64,000 nucleotides of DNA from Planctomycetota bacterium. Its GTDB lineage: Bacteria > Planctomycetota > B15-G4. Below are positions 42,374 through 50,146 of the stretch, piece by piece. Each line of letters begins with the position of its first letter. Position 1 is the first letter of the stretch. Position numbers and translations under genes: made by a program. The notes under the pieces were generated by a model. The model was not told the DNA's origin. It ran no database searches and saw only the letters and a list, made by a program, of their open reading frames with translations. The stretch lies in the NCBI GenBank assembly GCA_029259715.1, contig JAJDEP010000016.1, forward strand, positions 186,001 to 250,000. Reading direction: 5' to 3'.

Positions 42374-44382
42374 GGGAGTTCGATCTCCAGCTCAACGTCG
42401 GGGGTGGTGTCGGCGTCGGCCGAGAGGCGCAGGGTGGTGCGGGCAGGGGCGGCGATGACCCAGCGCATTTCCTGGCGACCGCCCGCGCCTTCCAGGTAGT
42501 CGACCAGCACCTGCTCGGGGCCCTGCAGGCGTTGCGCGCCGTCGGGGAGGTGCAGGCGCACGCGCACGGGGCGCAGGGTGTTCGTCTCGGAGGCCAGCTT
42601 GCTGGTGGTGGGCAGCACGCCGCTGTTCACCAGGGCCACCGACAGGGTGTAGAGGCCGTCGGCCTTGCGCTCGACCTTCAGCGACTCGAAGGCGACGCTC
42701 GGCAGGGCCGCCAGCAGGTCCATGAGCCAGGGGGCGAGGCGATCGGCCAGGGCATCGGCCGCGTCGGACGGCGGGTCCAGCAGCAGGCCGGGACGCAGCC
42801 CGCCGATCTCCACGGCGCCGTGCTCGGGGTGGTCGAAGGCCGTCCACGGCACGAAGCCGTTGCCCTCGCGCTCGTCGTCGAGCCACGCGAGCACCGCGGC
42901 CGGCACCGGGCTGTCGGCGTCGTTGGTGGGCTCGTCCTTCTTCTGCTTGCCCGGCTTGCCGCCGCCCTTCTTGCCCTTGTCCGACTTGGCGTCGTCCGAC
43001 TTGGCGTCCTTGTCCTTCGGGAACTTGGTGGGCGGCTCCCAGGCCTTCACGGCCAGGGGCCAGCGGCCTTCCTGGTGATAGGCCCAGGCGAGGAAACTGC
43101 CGTCGACCAGACTGCCGGCCTTCACCTTGTGCTTCTTGGGGCCGGCGTCCTTCGAGTCCTTCGCGTCGTCATCTTCAGAGTCCGCATCGGACTCGTCTTC
43201 GTCGTCCGAGCCGCCTTCACCTTCAGCGTGACTCTCGGCTTCGTCCTCGCCGTCATCATCCTCGGCGCCGTCTTCGTCGTCGGCGTCACCCTCAGCGTGA
43301 TCTTCGGCTTCGGCGTTGATGTCGCTGTCCGCGTCGTCAGCATCGTCCTCGTTCTCGTCGGCCTCCGCGTCCTCTTCTTCGGACTTCAGCGCGTCATTGA
43401 AGCGGCGCTGAAACTCCTTGAGCGTCGCCACGTCTTCCTTCAGCAGGCCGTCGAGGGGCGAGCGGATCGCGTTGCGCCAGCCGCCGCGGTCGACCTTCTT
43501 GGCCTCGCCGGGCAGGGACACGAGGGTGTCCTGGTCGCCGACCACGAGCACGCCCTGCAGTCCGGGGTGAGCGTGGAGGAACACGGCCAGGGCCTTGGCT
43601 TCGGGCTCGCTCAGGGGATAGGCGCCGCCCTCGGCGGTGTGCTCGGGCCAGCCGTGGGCGAAGTTGCGGTCGAGGGCAACGCCGCTGCCGCCGTCCTCGT
43701 TGGCCTCGCCGTCGCCGTCGTCGTCGAGCCCCTCGATGGCCACGCGGTGGGTGCCGCGCTCGCCTTCGCTGCGCTTGGCCTTGCGCAGGGCGCGGGGGTC
43801 GTGCTCGTCGAGCACCCACTCGCCTTCGGGGTCGGGGATGCGCATCGACGTGATCACGCCGTTGCCGTCGAGGTCGTTGCCGGCGTCCTCGTCGCGGCGC
43901 CCGTCGCGGTCGGCGTCGTCGCTGCGGCTGTTACCCCGGCGTTCGTGGACGGGACCCTGCTCGCCCAGCAGGGCGCCGGTGCCGTCGTGGTTGACCCGCG
44001 GCACGAGCACCAGGGCCTTGCCGTCGAGGGCGGTGGCGAGTTCGTCGGCGGGCAGGGCCAGCAGGCGCTCGGCCAGGGCGACCACCACGGCCGCGTCGCC
44101 GGGACGGCGACCGTCGAGGCCGCCGATCACCAGCAAGCCGGCCCGGTCGACGAGCGGGGCCTCGCCCGCCGCGAGCACGAGGCCCTCGATGGGGTGGCCG
44201 GCGAGGGTGGTGCCCAGGGTGAAGCGTGTGACCAGGTCCGGATGGGCGGCTGCGGACCGGGCGAAATGGGCGTCGAGTTGATGCCGGGTGAGCGGCGGGC
44301 GCGGCGGTTCGTGGTCGTCCGCGGTGGCGACCAGCGGCAGGGCCGTCGCCAGGGAGAGCAGCAGGAGCGGCAGAGCGGGCAA
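42370..44382 (-). CDS. M14-like protein lacking the zinc ligands
   Basis: A 670-residue exported protein related to the carboxypeptidase downstream. The TTG at 44382 has GGGAGGA 5 bp upstream and begins the signal peptide (PALPLLLLSLATALP); the frame is open much further upstream, but that part is antisense to the transferase gene and was rejected. Family landmarks remain (LVPRVNHDGTGA, GVALDRNFAHGWPEH and calcium-loop-like DDDGDGEANEDG), but the HxxE motif is replaced by GLDGRRPGD (88-96) and the third His region reads VLVVGDQDT. Residues about 333-410 are an almost purely acidic Asp/Glu tract. It probably does not bind catalytic zinc and may serve as a partner or chaperone for the active enzyme. 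Confidence 0.82.
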   Translation of the reverse strand: MPALPLLLLSLATALPLVATADDHEPPRPPLTRHQLDAHFARSAAAHPDLVTRFTLGTTLAGHPIEGLVLAAGEAPLVDRAGLLVIGGLDGRRPGDAAVVVALAERLLALPADELATALDGKALVLVPRVNHDGTGALLGEQGPVHERRGNSRSDDADRDGRRDEDAGNDLDGNGVITSMRIPDPEGEWVLDEHDPRALRKAKRSEGERGTHRVAIEGLDDDGDGEANEDGGSGVALDRNFAHGWPEHTAEGGAYPLSEPEAKALAVFLHAHPGLQGVLVVGDQDTLVSLPGEAKKVDRGGWRNAIRSPLDGLLKEDVATLKEFQRRFNDALKSEEEDAEADENEDDADDADSDINAEAEDHAEGDADDEDGAEDDDGEDEAESHAEGEGGSDDEDESDADSEDDDAKDSKDAGPKKHKVKAGSLVDGSFLAWAYHQEGRWPLAVKAWEPPTKFPKDKDAKSDDAKSDKGKKGGGKPGKQKKDEPTNDADSPVPAAVLAWLDDEREGNGFVPWTAFDHPEHGAVEIGGLRPGLLLDPPSDAADALADRLAPWLMDLLAALPSVAFESLKVERKADGLYTLSVALVNSGVLPTTSKLASETNTLRPVRVRLHLPDGAQRLQGPEQVLVDYLEGAGGRQEMRWVIAAPARTTLRLSADADTTPDVELEIELP

Positions 44383-44496
44383 GGGATCCTCCCGGATCGG
44401 ATGAGGCGTCGCGGCCTGCCCGGACGGAGGCGCCGGGGCGGCAGGCGGGCCGCGCATCATAGCCATCGGCCCTTCATCGCGCCCGGCCCCGGCGGC

Positions 44497-46200
44497 ATGC
44501 TGGGACCCGTGTCGACCGACCACGAATCCATTGCAGAAAACGGGGGGGCTGAAGACGGGGGCGTCCGACCGGTCGTCTCCTCGCGGGGCATGGTGGCCAC
44601 CAGCGAGCCCCGTGCGGCGGAGATCGGGGCGCAGGTGCTGCGGGCGGGCGGCTCGGCGGTGGACGCGGCCCTCGCCGCCAACGCCGCCCTGGCGGTGACG
44701 GAGCCCACCGGCTGCGGTCCCGGCGGCGACCTCTTCGCCATGGTGTGGGACGCCGGGCGCGGCGAGGTGCTGGGCTTCAACGGCAGCGGTCGCAGCTCCC
44801 GCGCCCTCGACCTCGACGGCCTGCGCGCGCGGCTCGCCGCGAACGACATCAGCGCCATCCCGGCCCGCGGCGGTCTGGGCGTGACCGTCCCCGGTTGCGT
44901 CGACGCGTGGTGCGCGCTGCACGAACGCTTCGGGCGCCTGCCCCTGGCCGAGGTGCTGGCGCCGGCCGTGGAGCTCGCGCGACACGGCTTCGAAGTCTCG
45001 CCGGTCATCGCGGGGCTGTGGGCGCGGGCGCCGGCGTCCTTCGCGGGGATGACGGCGTTCGAGGACCTGTTCCTGCCGGGAGGGCGCGCGCCGGCGGCCG
45101 GCGAGCGCTTCGCCAACCCGGCCCTGGCCGAGACCCTCGAGGCGGTGGGCCGGGAGGGCCGCGCGGCGCTGTACGAGGGGGCGCGGGCCGACGCCCTCGT
45201 CGCGGCCGTCACGGCGGCGGGCGGCGTGCTGGATCGCGCCGACCTCTCGGGCCATCGCGGTGAGTGGGTCACGCCGCTGGCCGCCCGCTATCGCGATCAC
45301 GAGCTGTGGGAGTTGCCGCCCAACGGTCAGGGCCTCGCGGCGCTGCAGATGGCGCGGCTGCTCGACGGCTTCGACCACGCCTCGCTGAGGCCGCTCAGCG
45401 CGGCGGCGATCCACCTCGCCATCGAGGCCAAGAAGCTGGCCTTCGCCGACCGCGCGCAGCACTACGCCGATCCCGACTTCCAGCGGGTGCCGGCCGAGCG
45501 GCTGCTCGCCGACGACTACATGGCCCAGCGCCGCGGACTTATCGACCCGGGACGAGCCGCCACGAGCGTGGCACCGGGGCTGGTCGAGATCGAGCGGGGC
45601 GACACGGTCTACCTCGCGGCGGTCGACGACGCGGGCAACATGGTCAGTTGGATCCAGAGCAACTACCGCGGCTTCGGCTCGGGTGTCGTGCCGGAGGGCT
45701 GCGGCTTCGGGCTGCAGGACCGGGGCTGCGGCTTCCGCCTGGATGCGGGGCACGCCAACGCTTTCGCGCCGGGCAAGCGGCCGTTCCACACGATCATCCC
45801 AGCCATGATCGCCCGGGATGGCCGCCCGGTGGTGAGCTTCGGGGTGATGGGTGGGGGCTTCCAGCCCCAGGGCCACGCGCAGATCCTGTCGCTGCTCGTG
45901 GACCATGGTTACGACGTGGCCGCGGCCGGGGTGGCGCCGCGCTGGCGACACGGCGACCCGTACGAGACCGACGGCCCGGACGTGGCCGAGGGCGGCGGCA
46001 CCGTGGCGGTGGAGGCGGCCATGCCCGACGAGGTGGTCGAGGGCCTGCGCGCGCGGGGGCACCGCGTGGAGCGCGACGACGACAGCCATCTCTACGGCGG
46101 CTACCAGGCCATCGCCGTTGAGTACGCGGCCGACAAAGCACAGCGCCGCTACCTCGGCGCGAGTGAGCCGCGCAAGGACGGTCGGGCGGTGGGTCTCTAG
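44497..46200 (+). CDS. ggt: Gamma-glutamyltransferase-family protein
   Basis: Ntn-hydrolase of 567 residues, made as a precursor that cleaves itself before a threonine. The large-subunit start has GGSAVDAALAANAALAVTEP and GCGPGGDLFAMVWD; the processing site is ERGDTVYLAAVDDAGNMVSWIQSNY, with Thr as the nucleophile, and GSGVVPEGCGFGLQDRG follows. No signal peptide is present, so this is probably a cytoplasmic GGT-like protein acting on gamma-glutamyl or acylated substrates. Either ATG 44497 or GTG 44509 could be the start. It ends in a CTAG overlap with a convergent gene. Confidence 0.9.
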   Translation: MLGPVSTDHESIAENGGAEDGGVRPVVSSRGMVATSEPRAAEIGAQVLRAGGSAVDAALAANAALAVTEPTGCGPGGDLFAMVWDAGRGEVLGFNGSGRSSRALDLDGLRARLAANDISAIPARGGLGVTVPGCVDAWCALHERFGRLPLAEVLAPAVELARHGFEVSPVIAGLWARAPASFAGMTAFEDLFLPGGRAPAAGERFANPALAETLEAVGREGRAALYEGARADALVAAVTAAGGVLDRADLSGHRGEWVTPLAARYRDHELWELPPNGQGLAALQMARLLDGFDHASLRPLSAAAIHLAIEAKKLAFADRAQHYADPDFQRVPAERLLADDYMAQRRGLIDPGRAATSVAPGLVEIERGDTVYLAAVDDAGNMVSWIQSNYRGFGSGVVPEGCGFGLQDRGCGFRLDAGHANAFAPGKRPFHTIIPAMIARDGRPVVSFGVMGGGFQPQGHAQILSLLVDHGYDVAAAGVAPRWRHGDPYETDGPDVAEGGGTVAVEAAMPDEVVEGLRARGHRVERDDDSHLYGGYQAIAVEYAADKAQRRYLGASEPRKDGRAVGL

Positions 46201-46568
46201 GTCGCGTGGCCGCCGTCGAGGCGGCGTTGCAGGCGCGCGATGTCCGCCTCGATGGCTTCCGCGGAGCGCCCGGGGGGCGCAGGGTCGTCGGACGCTTCGG
46301 CTGCGTCGGTTACGTCGGCCACGTCGCGTGCGTCACCGGCGTCGCGCGCTGCGGACAACTCGTCCCGCAACGCCTGCAGCCTCGCGGCCACGTGCGTGTG
46401 CACATCGGCGATGACGGCGGCGAGGTCGGCGGGCGGCTGGGCGTCCGCAGCAGCCAGGGCGCCGGCGGCGTCCGTCTCGACCGGCTCGGTGTCGGGTTCG
46501 GCGGCGCCGGCGAGGGCGCGCAGAGCCCGGGCGATGCGCCGATCGTGTTCGTTGCGGGCGGGGCTCAT
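46197..46568 (-). CDS. Small helical protein coupled to an ECF sigma factor
   Basis: A 123-residue soluble protein with two helical, charged segments (DRRIARALRALAGA and ADLAAVIADVHTHVAARLQALRDELSAA) and a final IEADIARLQRRL helix. The ATG overlaps the sigma gene stop as ATGA. No zinc-binding HxxxCxxC motif or membrane helix of a classical anti-sigma factor is seen, so if it controls the sigma factor it is by an unfamiliar route. Confidence 0.62.
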   Translation of the reverse strand: MSPARNEHDRRIARALRALAGAAEPDTEPVETDAAGALAAADAQPPADLAAVIADVHTHVAARLQALRDELSAARDAGDARDVADVTDAAEASDDPAPPGRSAEAIEADIARLQRRLDGGHAT

Positions 46569-47404
46569 GGGCTCGCCTCCCCGTCGGCGTCGCTGCGCGG
46601 GCGACCCTCCGCGTTGCCGTCGGCTTTGCCGCTCGCCTTGCCCTTCGCGCTGCCGTCCGCTTCGCCCACGAGGTATTGGCGCACGACGCCGTCGTCTCCC
46701 CGTCCGACCTGATCGAAGGTGGCGGCGATGCCGCGGGCCAGGCGTTCCCGGGCGCGCTTGAGGATCATGCCCACCTGCGGGCGCGGCAGGGCGAGTTGCT
46801 CCGCGAGGGCGTCGTAGCTGAGGCCGTCGACCTCGCGGGCCAGCAGCACCCGCCGGTCGCGCTCGCCGAGCTGGTGGAAGCACACCGACACCACCGACAG
46901 GAACATGGCCCCGAGCCGCCGCAGGATCATGTGCTGCTCGGCCTCGGAGACGTCGATGGCCGGGTCACCCGAGAGGCGTTGGCGCTGGAGCCAGCGGTCG
47001 TAGATCTGGTGGCGCGACTCCGCCCGGGTGAGCTTGCGCAGTTGGTTGAGGGCCTCGTTGCGCATGGCCGTGTAGGCCAGGCCGAGGAAGCGGCGCACCC
47101 GCGGCTGGTCCTGGCGCAGGTCGGTGAACAGCCGCGCCATGAAGGTGGAGACGATGTCCTCGGGGTCGATGGCCATGCCCAGGCGCCGGGTGATGTGGCG
47201 GGCCGAGGCCATCAAGCGCGTCTGGCACAGCTCGAACAGCAGGGTGAAGGCGGCCGGGTCGTCGTGCGTTCGGAACACCTGCAGCAGGTCGCCGGCGACG
47301 GCTTCGACGGCGCGGTCGTCCGCCGGGTCGTGGTCGTCCGCCACGGCCACCTCGTCAGCGTGGGCGAGCAACGCGACGCGACGCCGGAGTTCGTCGCGTT
47401 GCAC
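46565..47404 (-). CDS. ECF-type RNA polymerase sigma factor
   Basis: A 279-residue sigma factor. Region 2 reads FTLLFELCQTRLMASARHITRRLGMAIDPEDIVSTFMARLFTDL with the usual RRxGxxxDPEDIV-like core, and region 4 reads LGERDRRVLLAREVDGLSYDALAEQLALPRPQVGMILKRARERL. The last 50 residues are an unrelated Lys/Ala/Gly tail. The start is GTG 47404. It is a close relative of the sigma gene at 48184-49788 in the same operon and couples to the small helical protein after it. Confidence 0.85.
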   Translation of the reverse strand: MQRDELRRRVALLAHADEVAVADDHDPADDRAVEAVAGDLLQVFRTHDDPAAFTLLFELCQTRLMASARHITRRLGMAIDPEDIVSTFMARLFTDLRQDQPRVRRFLGLAYTAMRNEALNQLRKLTRAESRHQIYDRWLQRQRLSGDPAIDVSEAEQHMILRRLGAMFLSVVSVCFHQLGERDRRVLLAREVDGLSYDALAEQLALPRPQVGMILKRARERLARGIAATFDQVGRGDDGVVRQYLVGEADGSAKGKASGKADGNAEGRPRSDADGEASP

Positions 47405-47419
47405 GCGGTCCCTCTCGGC

Positions 47420-48187
47420 TCAGCCGTCGAAGCAGGAGGACACGTTCAGGTCGTGCTTGGCCACGAGGACGTGGGCGGACGGCAGTCCCGCCGCGTCCGG
47501 CCCGATCACGGTGACCTGGAGTCGGTTGTTGCCGAGAACGTCGTTCCCGTCGAAGGACAGGGGCAGCATGACCTGGGCCACGCCCTGGGCATCCGTCGGG
47601 AGCGCGAGGAAGGTGGCCGCGCTGTCGAAGGAGACGTCGCCGTCGAAGGAGACCTCGGCGTCGGTCGCTTCTGCCGCCTTCGCCGCCTCGTCATCGATGA
47701 TCGCGAACGCCAGGACAACGACGGCGTCGGGCTGGGCTCCCTCGATGGTGGCAACGAACAAACCTTCGAAGGTGAAGCCGCCGACGCGCAGGCCGGGCAG
47801 CGTCGCACGGCCTGTGCTGCCGGCCGGAGCGGCATTGCCGGCCGTGGCACCGTTGATTGCCGTGGGGTCCGGGGCGGCGGTCTGCTGGCCGGGATCCAGA
47901 TCATCGGCGGGGAGATCGGCGGGGATGTCGATGCCGGGCCCCATGTCCAAGACGAGGCGCTGGACCTTCTGGGTGATCCGCTGCAGCTTGCGCGGGTTGA
48001 ACTCCACGCCGCCGACGCCGTCGTCACCCGAGAAGAGCGCCGAGGTGTCGGCGTCGGTGTTGACGTCCAGGTCGTTCGGGCCCCCCGTGCCGGCGGCCGT
48101 CGTCTGGGCCGCGGCCGATTCGGAGGACAGGAAGATGCACGCGCAGACCATGACGGCCTGCAAGTGCCTGGGGATGGAAGCTCTCAT
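47420..48187 (-). CDS. Secreted hypothetical protein between two sigma factor genes
   Basis: A 255-residue exported protein with a signal peptide of about 28 residues (ending SESAAAQ). GAGGAGGAG 4 bp before ATG 48187 is strong, and the ATG overlaps the upstream sigma gene stop. The mature half is a disordered, Asp/Ala-rich linker and the C-terminal half a beta-sandwich (FTFEGLFVATIEGAQPDAVVVLAF, NRLQVTVIGPDA), ending in NVSSCFDG. No family is recognised. A signal-receiving or surface role connected to the sigma factors is inferred from the operon. Confidence 0.7.
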   Translation of the reverse strand: MRASIPRHLQAVMVCACIFLSSESAAAQTTAAGTGGPNDLDVNTDADTSALFSGDDGVGGVEFNPRKLQRITQKVQRLVLDMGPGIDIPADLPADDLDPGQQTAAPDPTAINGATAGNAAPAGSTGRATLPGLRVGGFTFEGLFVATIEGAQPDAVVVLAFAIIDDEAAKAAEATDAEVSFDGDVSFDSAATFLALPTDAQGVAQVMLPLSFDGNDVLGNNRLQVTVIGPDAAGLPSAHVLVAKHDLNVSSCFDG

Positions 48188-49788
48188 GCCTCCTCCTCGT
48201 GTTGACCCGCGTCGTTCCCGGTGTCGACCACCCCGCCTCGGGGTGGTGCCGCGATGAGTTCTTCGATTCTCTGTTCGGACAGCGCGAGGTCGTGGGCGAG
48301 GGCGCGCAGCGGTCCGTCGATCCAGCTGCGAACCTGGGGCGACGGCTCGGCCGCGTGGATGCGGGCCAGCGTGCGCACCGAGCTCTCGAACAACGCCACG
48401 TCGTTGAGACGCGCCGTGGCGAAACACAGGTTGGTGACCCGCACCGGGTCGTCGGGCCACACCTCGGCCGCGGCCTCGGCGAATGACCGCGCCTCCGACC
48501 AGCGGGCCTGGCGCAGCAGCGCGAGGGTGATGTTTCGCGACACGTTCTGGCGCGTGATCAGGGCCAGGCCGTACTCGTCGGCGTGGGCCTCGAGGTCGCG
48601 CAGGATCGACTCGCCGAGTTCCGGGTTGCCGTCGTGGATCTCGCACAGCGAGAGGGCCACCCGCTGCCGCCCCGAGGGCCCCTCGAGGGTCTCGAGCATG
48701 GTGAGGCAGCGACGGGCGTCGTCCATGGCGGTCTCGCGTCGCGGTTGGTCGGTGAGCACTGCGGCGAGGTGCTGGCTGCCCTTCCTCTTGTCGACGCGTT
48801 CGAGGCGCCCTTCGATCTCGCGGATGTCGCCGGCGACGACGTTGGCGGGCCGCGGCTCGGTCTTGGCGAGCATGCGCTCGGCGAAGTCGGGGCGGGCCAC
48901 CAGGCAGGCCTTGGCCATCTCGTACAGCAGGTCGGACAGCTTGCAGCGGGCCGACGCCTTGCTGAGCGTGAGCATGCGCTCGAGCAACACCTTGACGCTG
49001 CGGGTGCGCTGCTTGGCGTCGAGGTTGGCGGTCAGGCTGTGCTGCAGCCGGTTGATGTCGTCGGCACGCTGGGCATCGCCCTCGGTCGACGACGACAGGT
49101 TCACCAGGATCAGGTCGACCAGGTGCTTGCGCGCCCGGCGGATGATCATGCCCACCTGGTCGGGCTCGAGGCCGAGCATGGAGGCCACCCGGTCGTAGGG
49201 CAGGCCGAGCACTTCGCGGGCCATGAGCACCTGGCGGTCGCGTTCCTCGAGGTCGTCGAAGCACGAGCCGGTGATCTCGAGCAGGGTCAGGCCGCAGCGC
49301 ATGAGCGTCTTGCGCTCCTCGGCCTCGCCCAGCAGGGCGGACGGGTCGGGCGGCTCCGCCAAGGTGTCGGCGTAGGAGCGCCGCTTGGCCACGGCCCGCT
49401 TCTGTCGCCGCAGCTGGTCGAACAGGTCGTTGCGCATCGAGGTGTGCGCGAAGCCGAGGAAGCGGCGCACGTCGCTGCCCGGTCGGCGGCCGACGTCGCA
49501 GAAGAGGCGCGACATGAAGCCGGCCACCAGGTCGTCGGGTTCGACGCCGCCGCCGAGCTGACGCGCGATGCGCGAGGCGGCGATGAGCAGTCGGCCGTGG
49601 GTCAGCTCGAACAGCAGGGTGAACGCTTCGACGTCACTCGCTTCGCGGAAGCGTTCGATCAGGAGCCGCGAGGCCTCATCGATGTGGAGGTCGTTCTCCG
49701 CATCGAACTCGTCGATGGGGGGGAAGCCGGGTTGGTCCACGAGACCAGGGATCCTTCGCAGTCGTTCGCGAAAGTTCCCATGGATCAC
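48184..49788 (-). CDS. ECF sigma factor fused to a TPR-like C-terminal domain
   Basis: A 534-residue protein. The N-terminal 215 residues are an ECF sigma: region 2 FTLLFELTHGRLLIAASRIARQLGGGVEPDDLVAGFMSRLF and region 4 LEERDRQVLMAREVLGLPYDRVASMLGLEPDQVGMIIRRARKHL. The remaining 320 residues are helical repeats (for example GESILRDLEAHADEYGLALI and WSEARSFAEAAAEVWPDDPVRVTNLCFATARL), TPR-like. The GTG at 49788 follows GGAGGGCAGG by 3 bp; the frame is open further upstream to 50175 without good start signals. It is the first gene of the operon. Confidence 0.82.
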   Translation of the reverse strand: MIHGNFRERLRRIPGLVDQPGFPPIDEFDAENDLHIDEASRLLIERFREASDVEAFTLLFELTHGRLLIAASRIARQLGGGVEPDDLVAGFMSRLFCDVGRRPGSDVRRFLGFAHTSMRNDLFDQLRRQKRAVAKRRSYADTLAEPPDPSALLGEAEERKTLMRCGLTLLEITGSCFDDLEERDRQVLMAREVLGLPYDRVASMLGLEPDQVGMIIRRARKHLVDLILVNLSSSTEGDAQRADDINRLQHSLTANLDAKQRTRSVKVLLERMLTLSKASARCKLSDLLYEMAKACLVARPDFAERMLAKTEPRPANVVAGDIREIEGRLERVDKRKGSQHLAAVLTDQPRRETAMDDARRCLTMLETLEGPSGRQRVALSLCEIHDGNPELGESILRDLEAHADEYGLALITRQNVSRNITLALLRQARWSEARSFAEAAAEVWPDDPVRVTNLCFATARLNDVALFESSVRTLARIHAAEPSPQVRSWIDGPLRALAHDLALSEQRIEELIAAPPRGGVVDTGNDAGQHEEEA

Positions 49789-50146
49789 GGCCTGCCCTCC
49801 GCCCGTTAGCGAGATTTCACTGAGCCCCCTCCCCATCGCCGCCTGCAAGACGATACGAGCGTTCCGAAATAACGGGGACGAACAGCCGCCAATCCTCAGG
49901 ATACCGTCGATTGTGGCGATCGGGTCGTGCGCGTCATGGACCGCGTGACGCTCAAGCGTCGTGGCTCCAGCGAGGGAGCCCGCGACCCACGCAGATCCAC
50001 CGTCGATCGGGCCGGAGACGTCCCCGGGGGCGCGCATAAACAGACTGGTCGGTCTGCTACGAAAACTTCGCCGCGGCGGGCCGGCGCGTCGTCCTCGGCG
50101 CCACCTCGGGTCGAATTCGCCGGCATCGGGCGCCGGTCGAGGACCG
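49789..50146. other. Intergenic region upstream of the sigma factor operon
   Basis: 358 bp between glycogen phosphorylase and the sigma factor operon, both on the minus strand. It should hold the operon promoter. A palindrome lies at 50041-50056. The minus-strand frame is open through most of it in the same phase as the sigma gene, so a longer N-terminus cannot be excluded. Confidence 0.4.
50041..50056. promoter_or_regulatory. Possible repressor operator palindrome
   Basis: CAGAC and GTCTG flank a 6-base centre (TGGTCG). The read on the minus strand, AGACCGACCAGTCT, resembles operators of some TetR-family repressors. It lies about 250 bp upstream of the sigma operon. No TetR gene is adjacent. 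Confidence 0.25.

Noticed and set aside
42286-44496. Upstream extension of the gamma-glutamyltransferase frame to 1,304 residues
   Set aside because: The extra part is antisense to the M14-like genes and has no family features; GGT-type sequence begins only after 44497.
44383-46089. Upstream extension of the M14-like frame
   Set aside because: It lies antisense to the transferase gene. The TTG at 44382 has a good ribosome site and starts a signal peptide.
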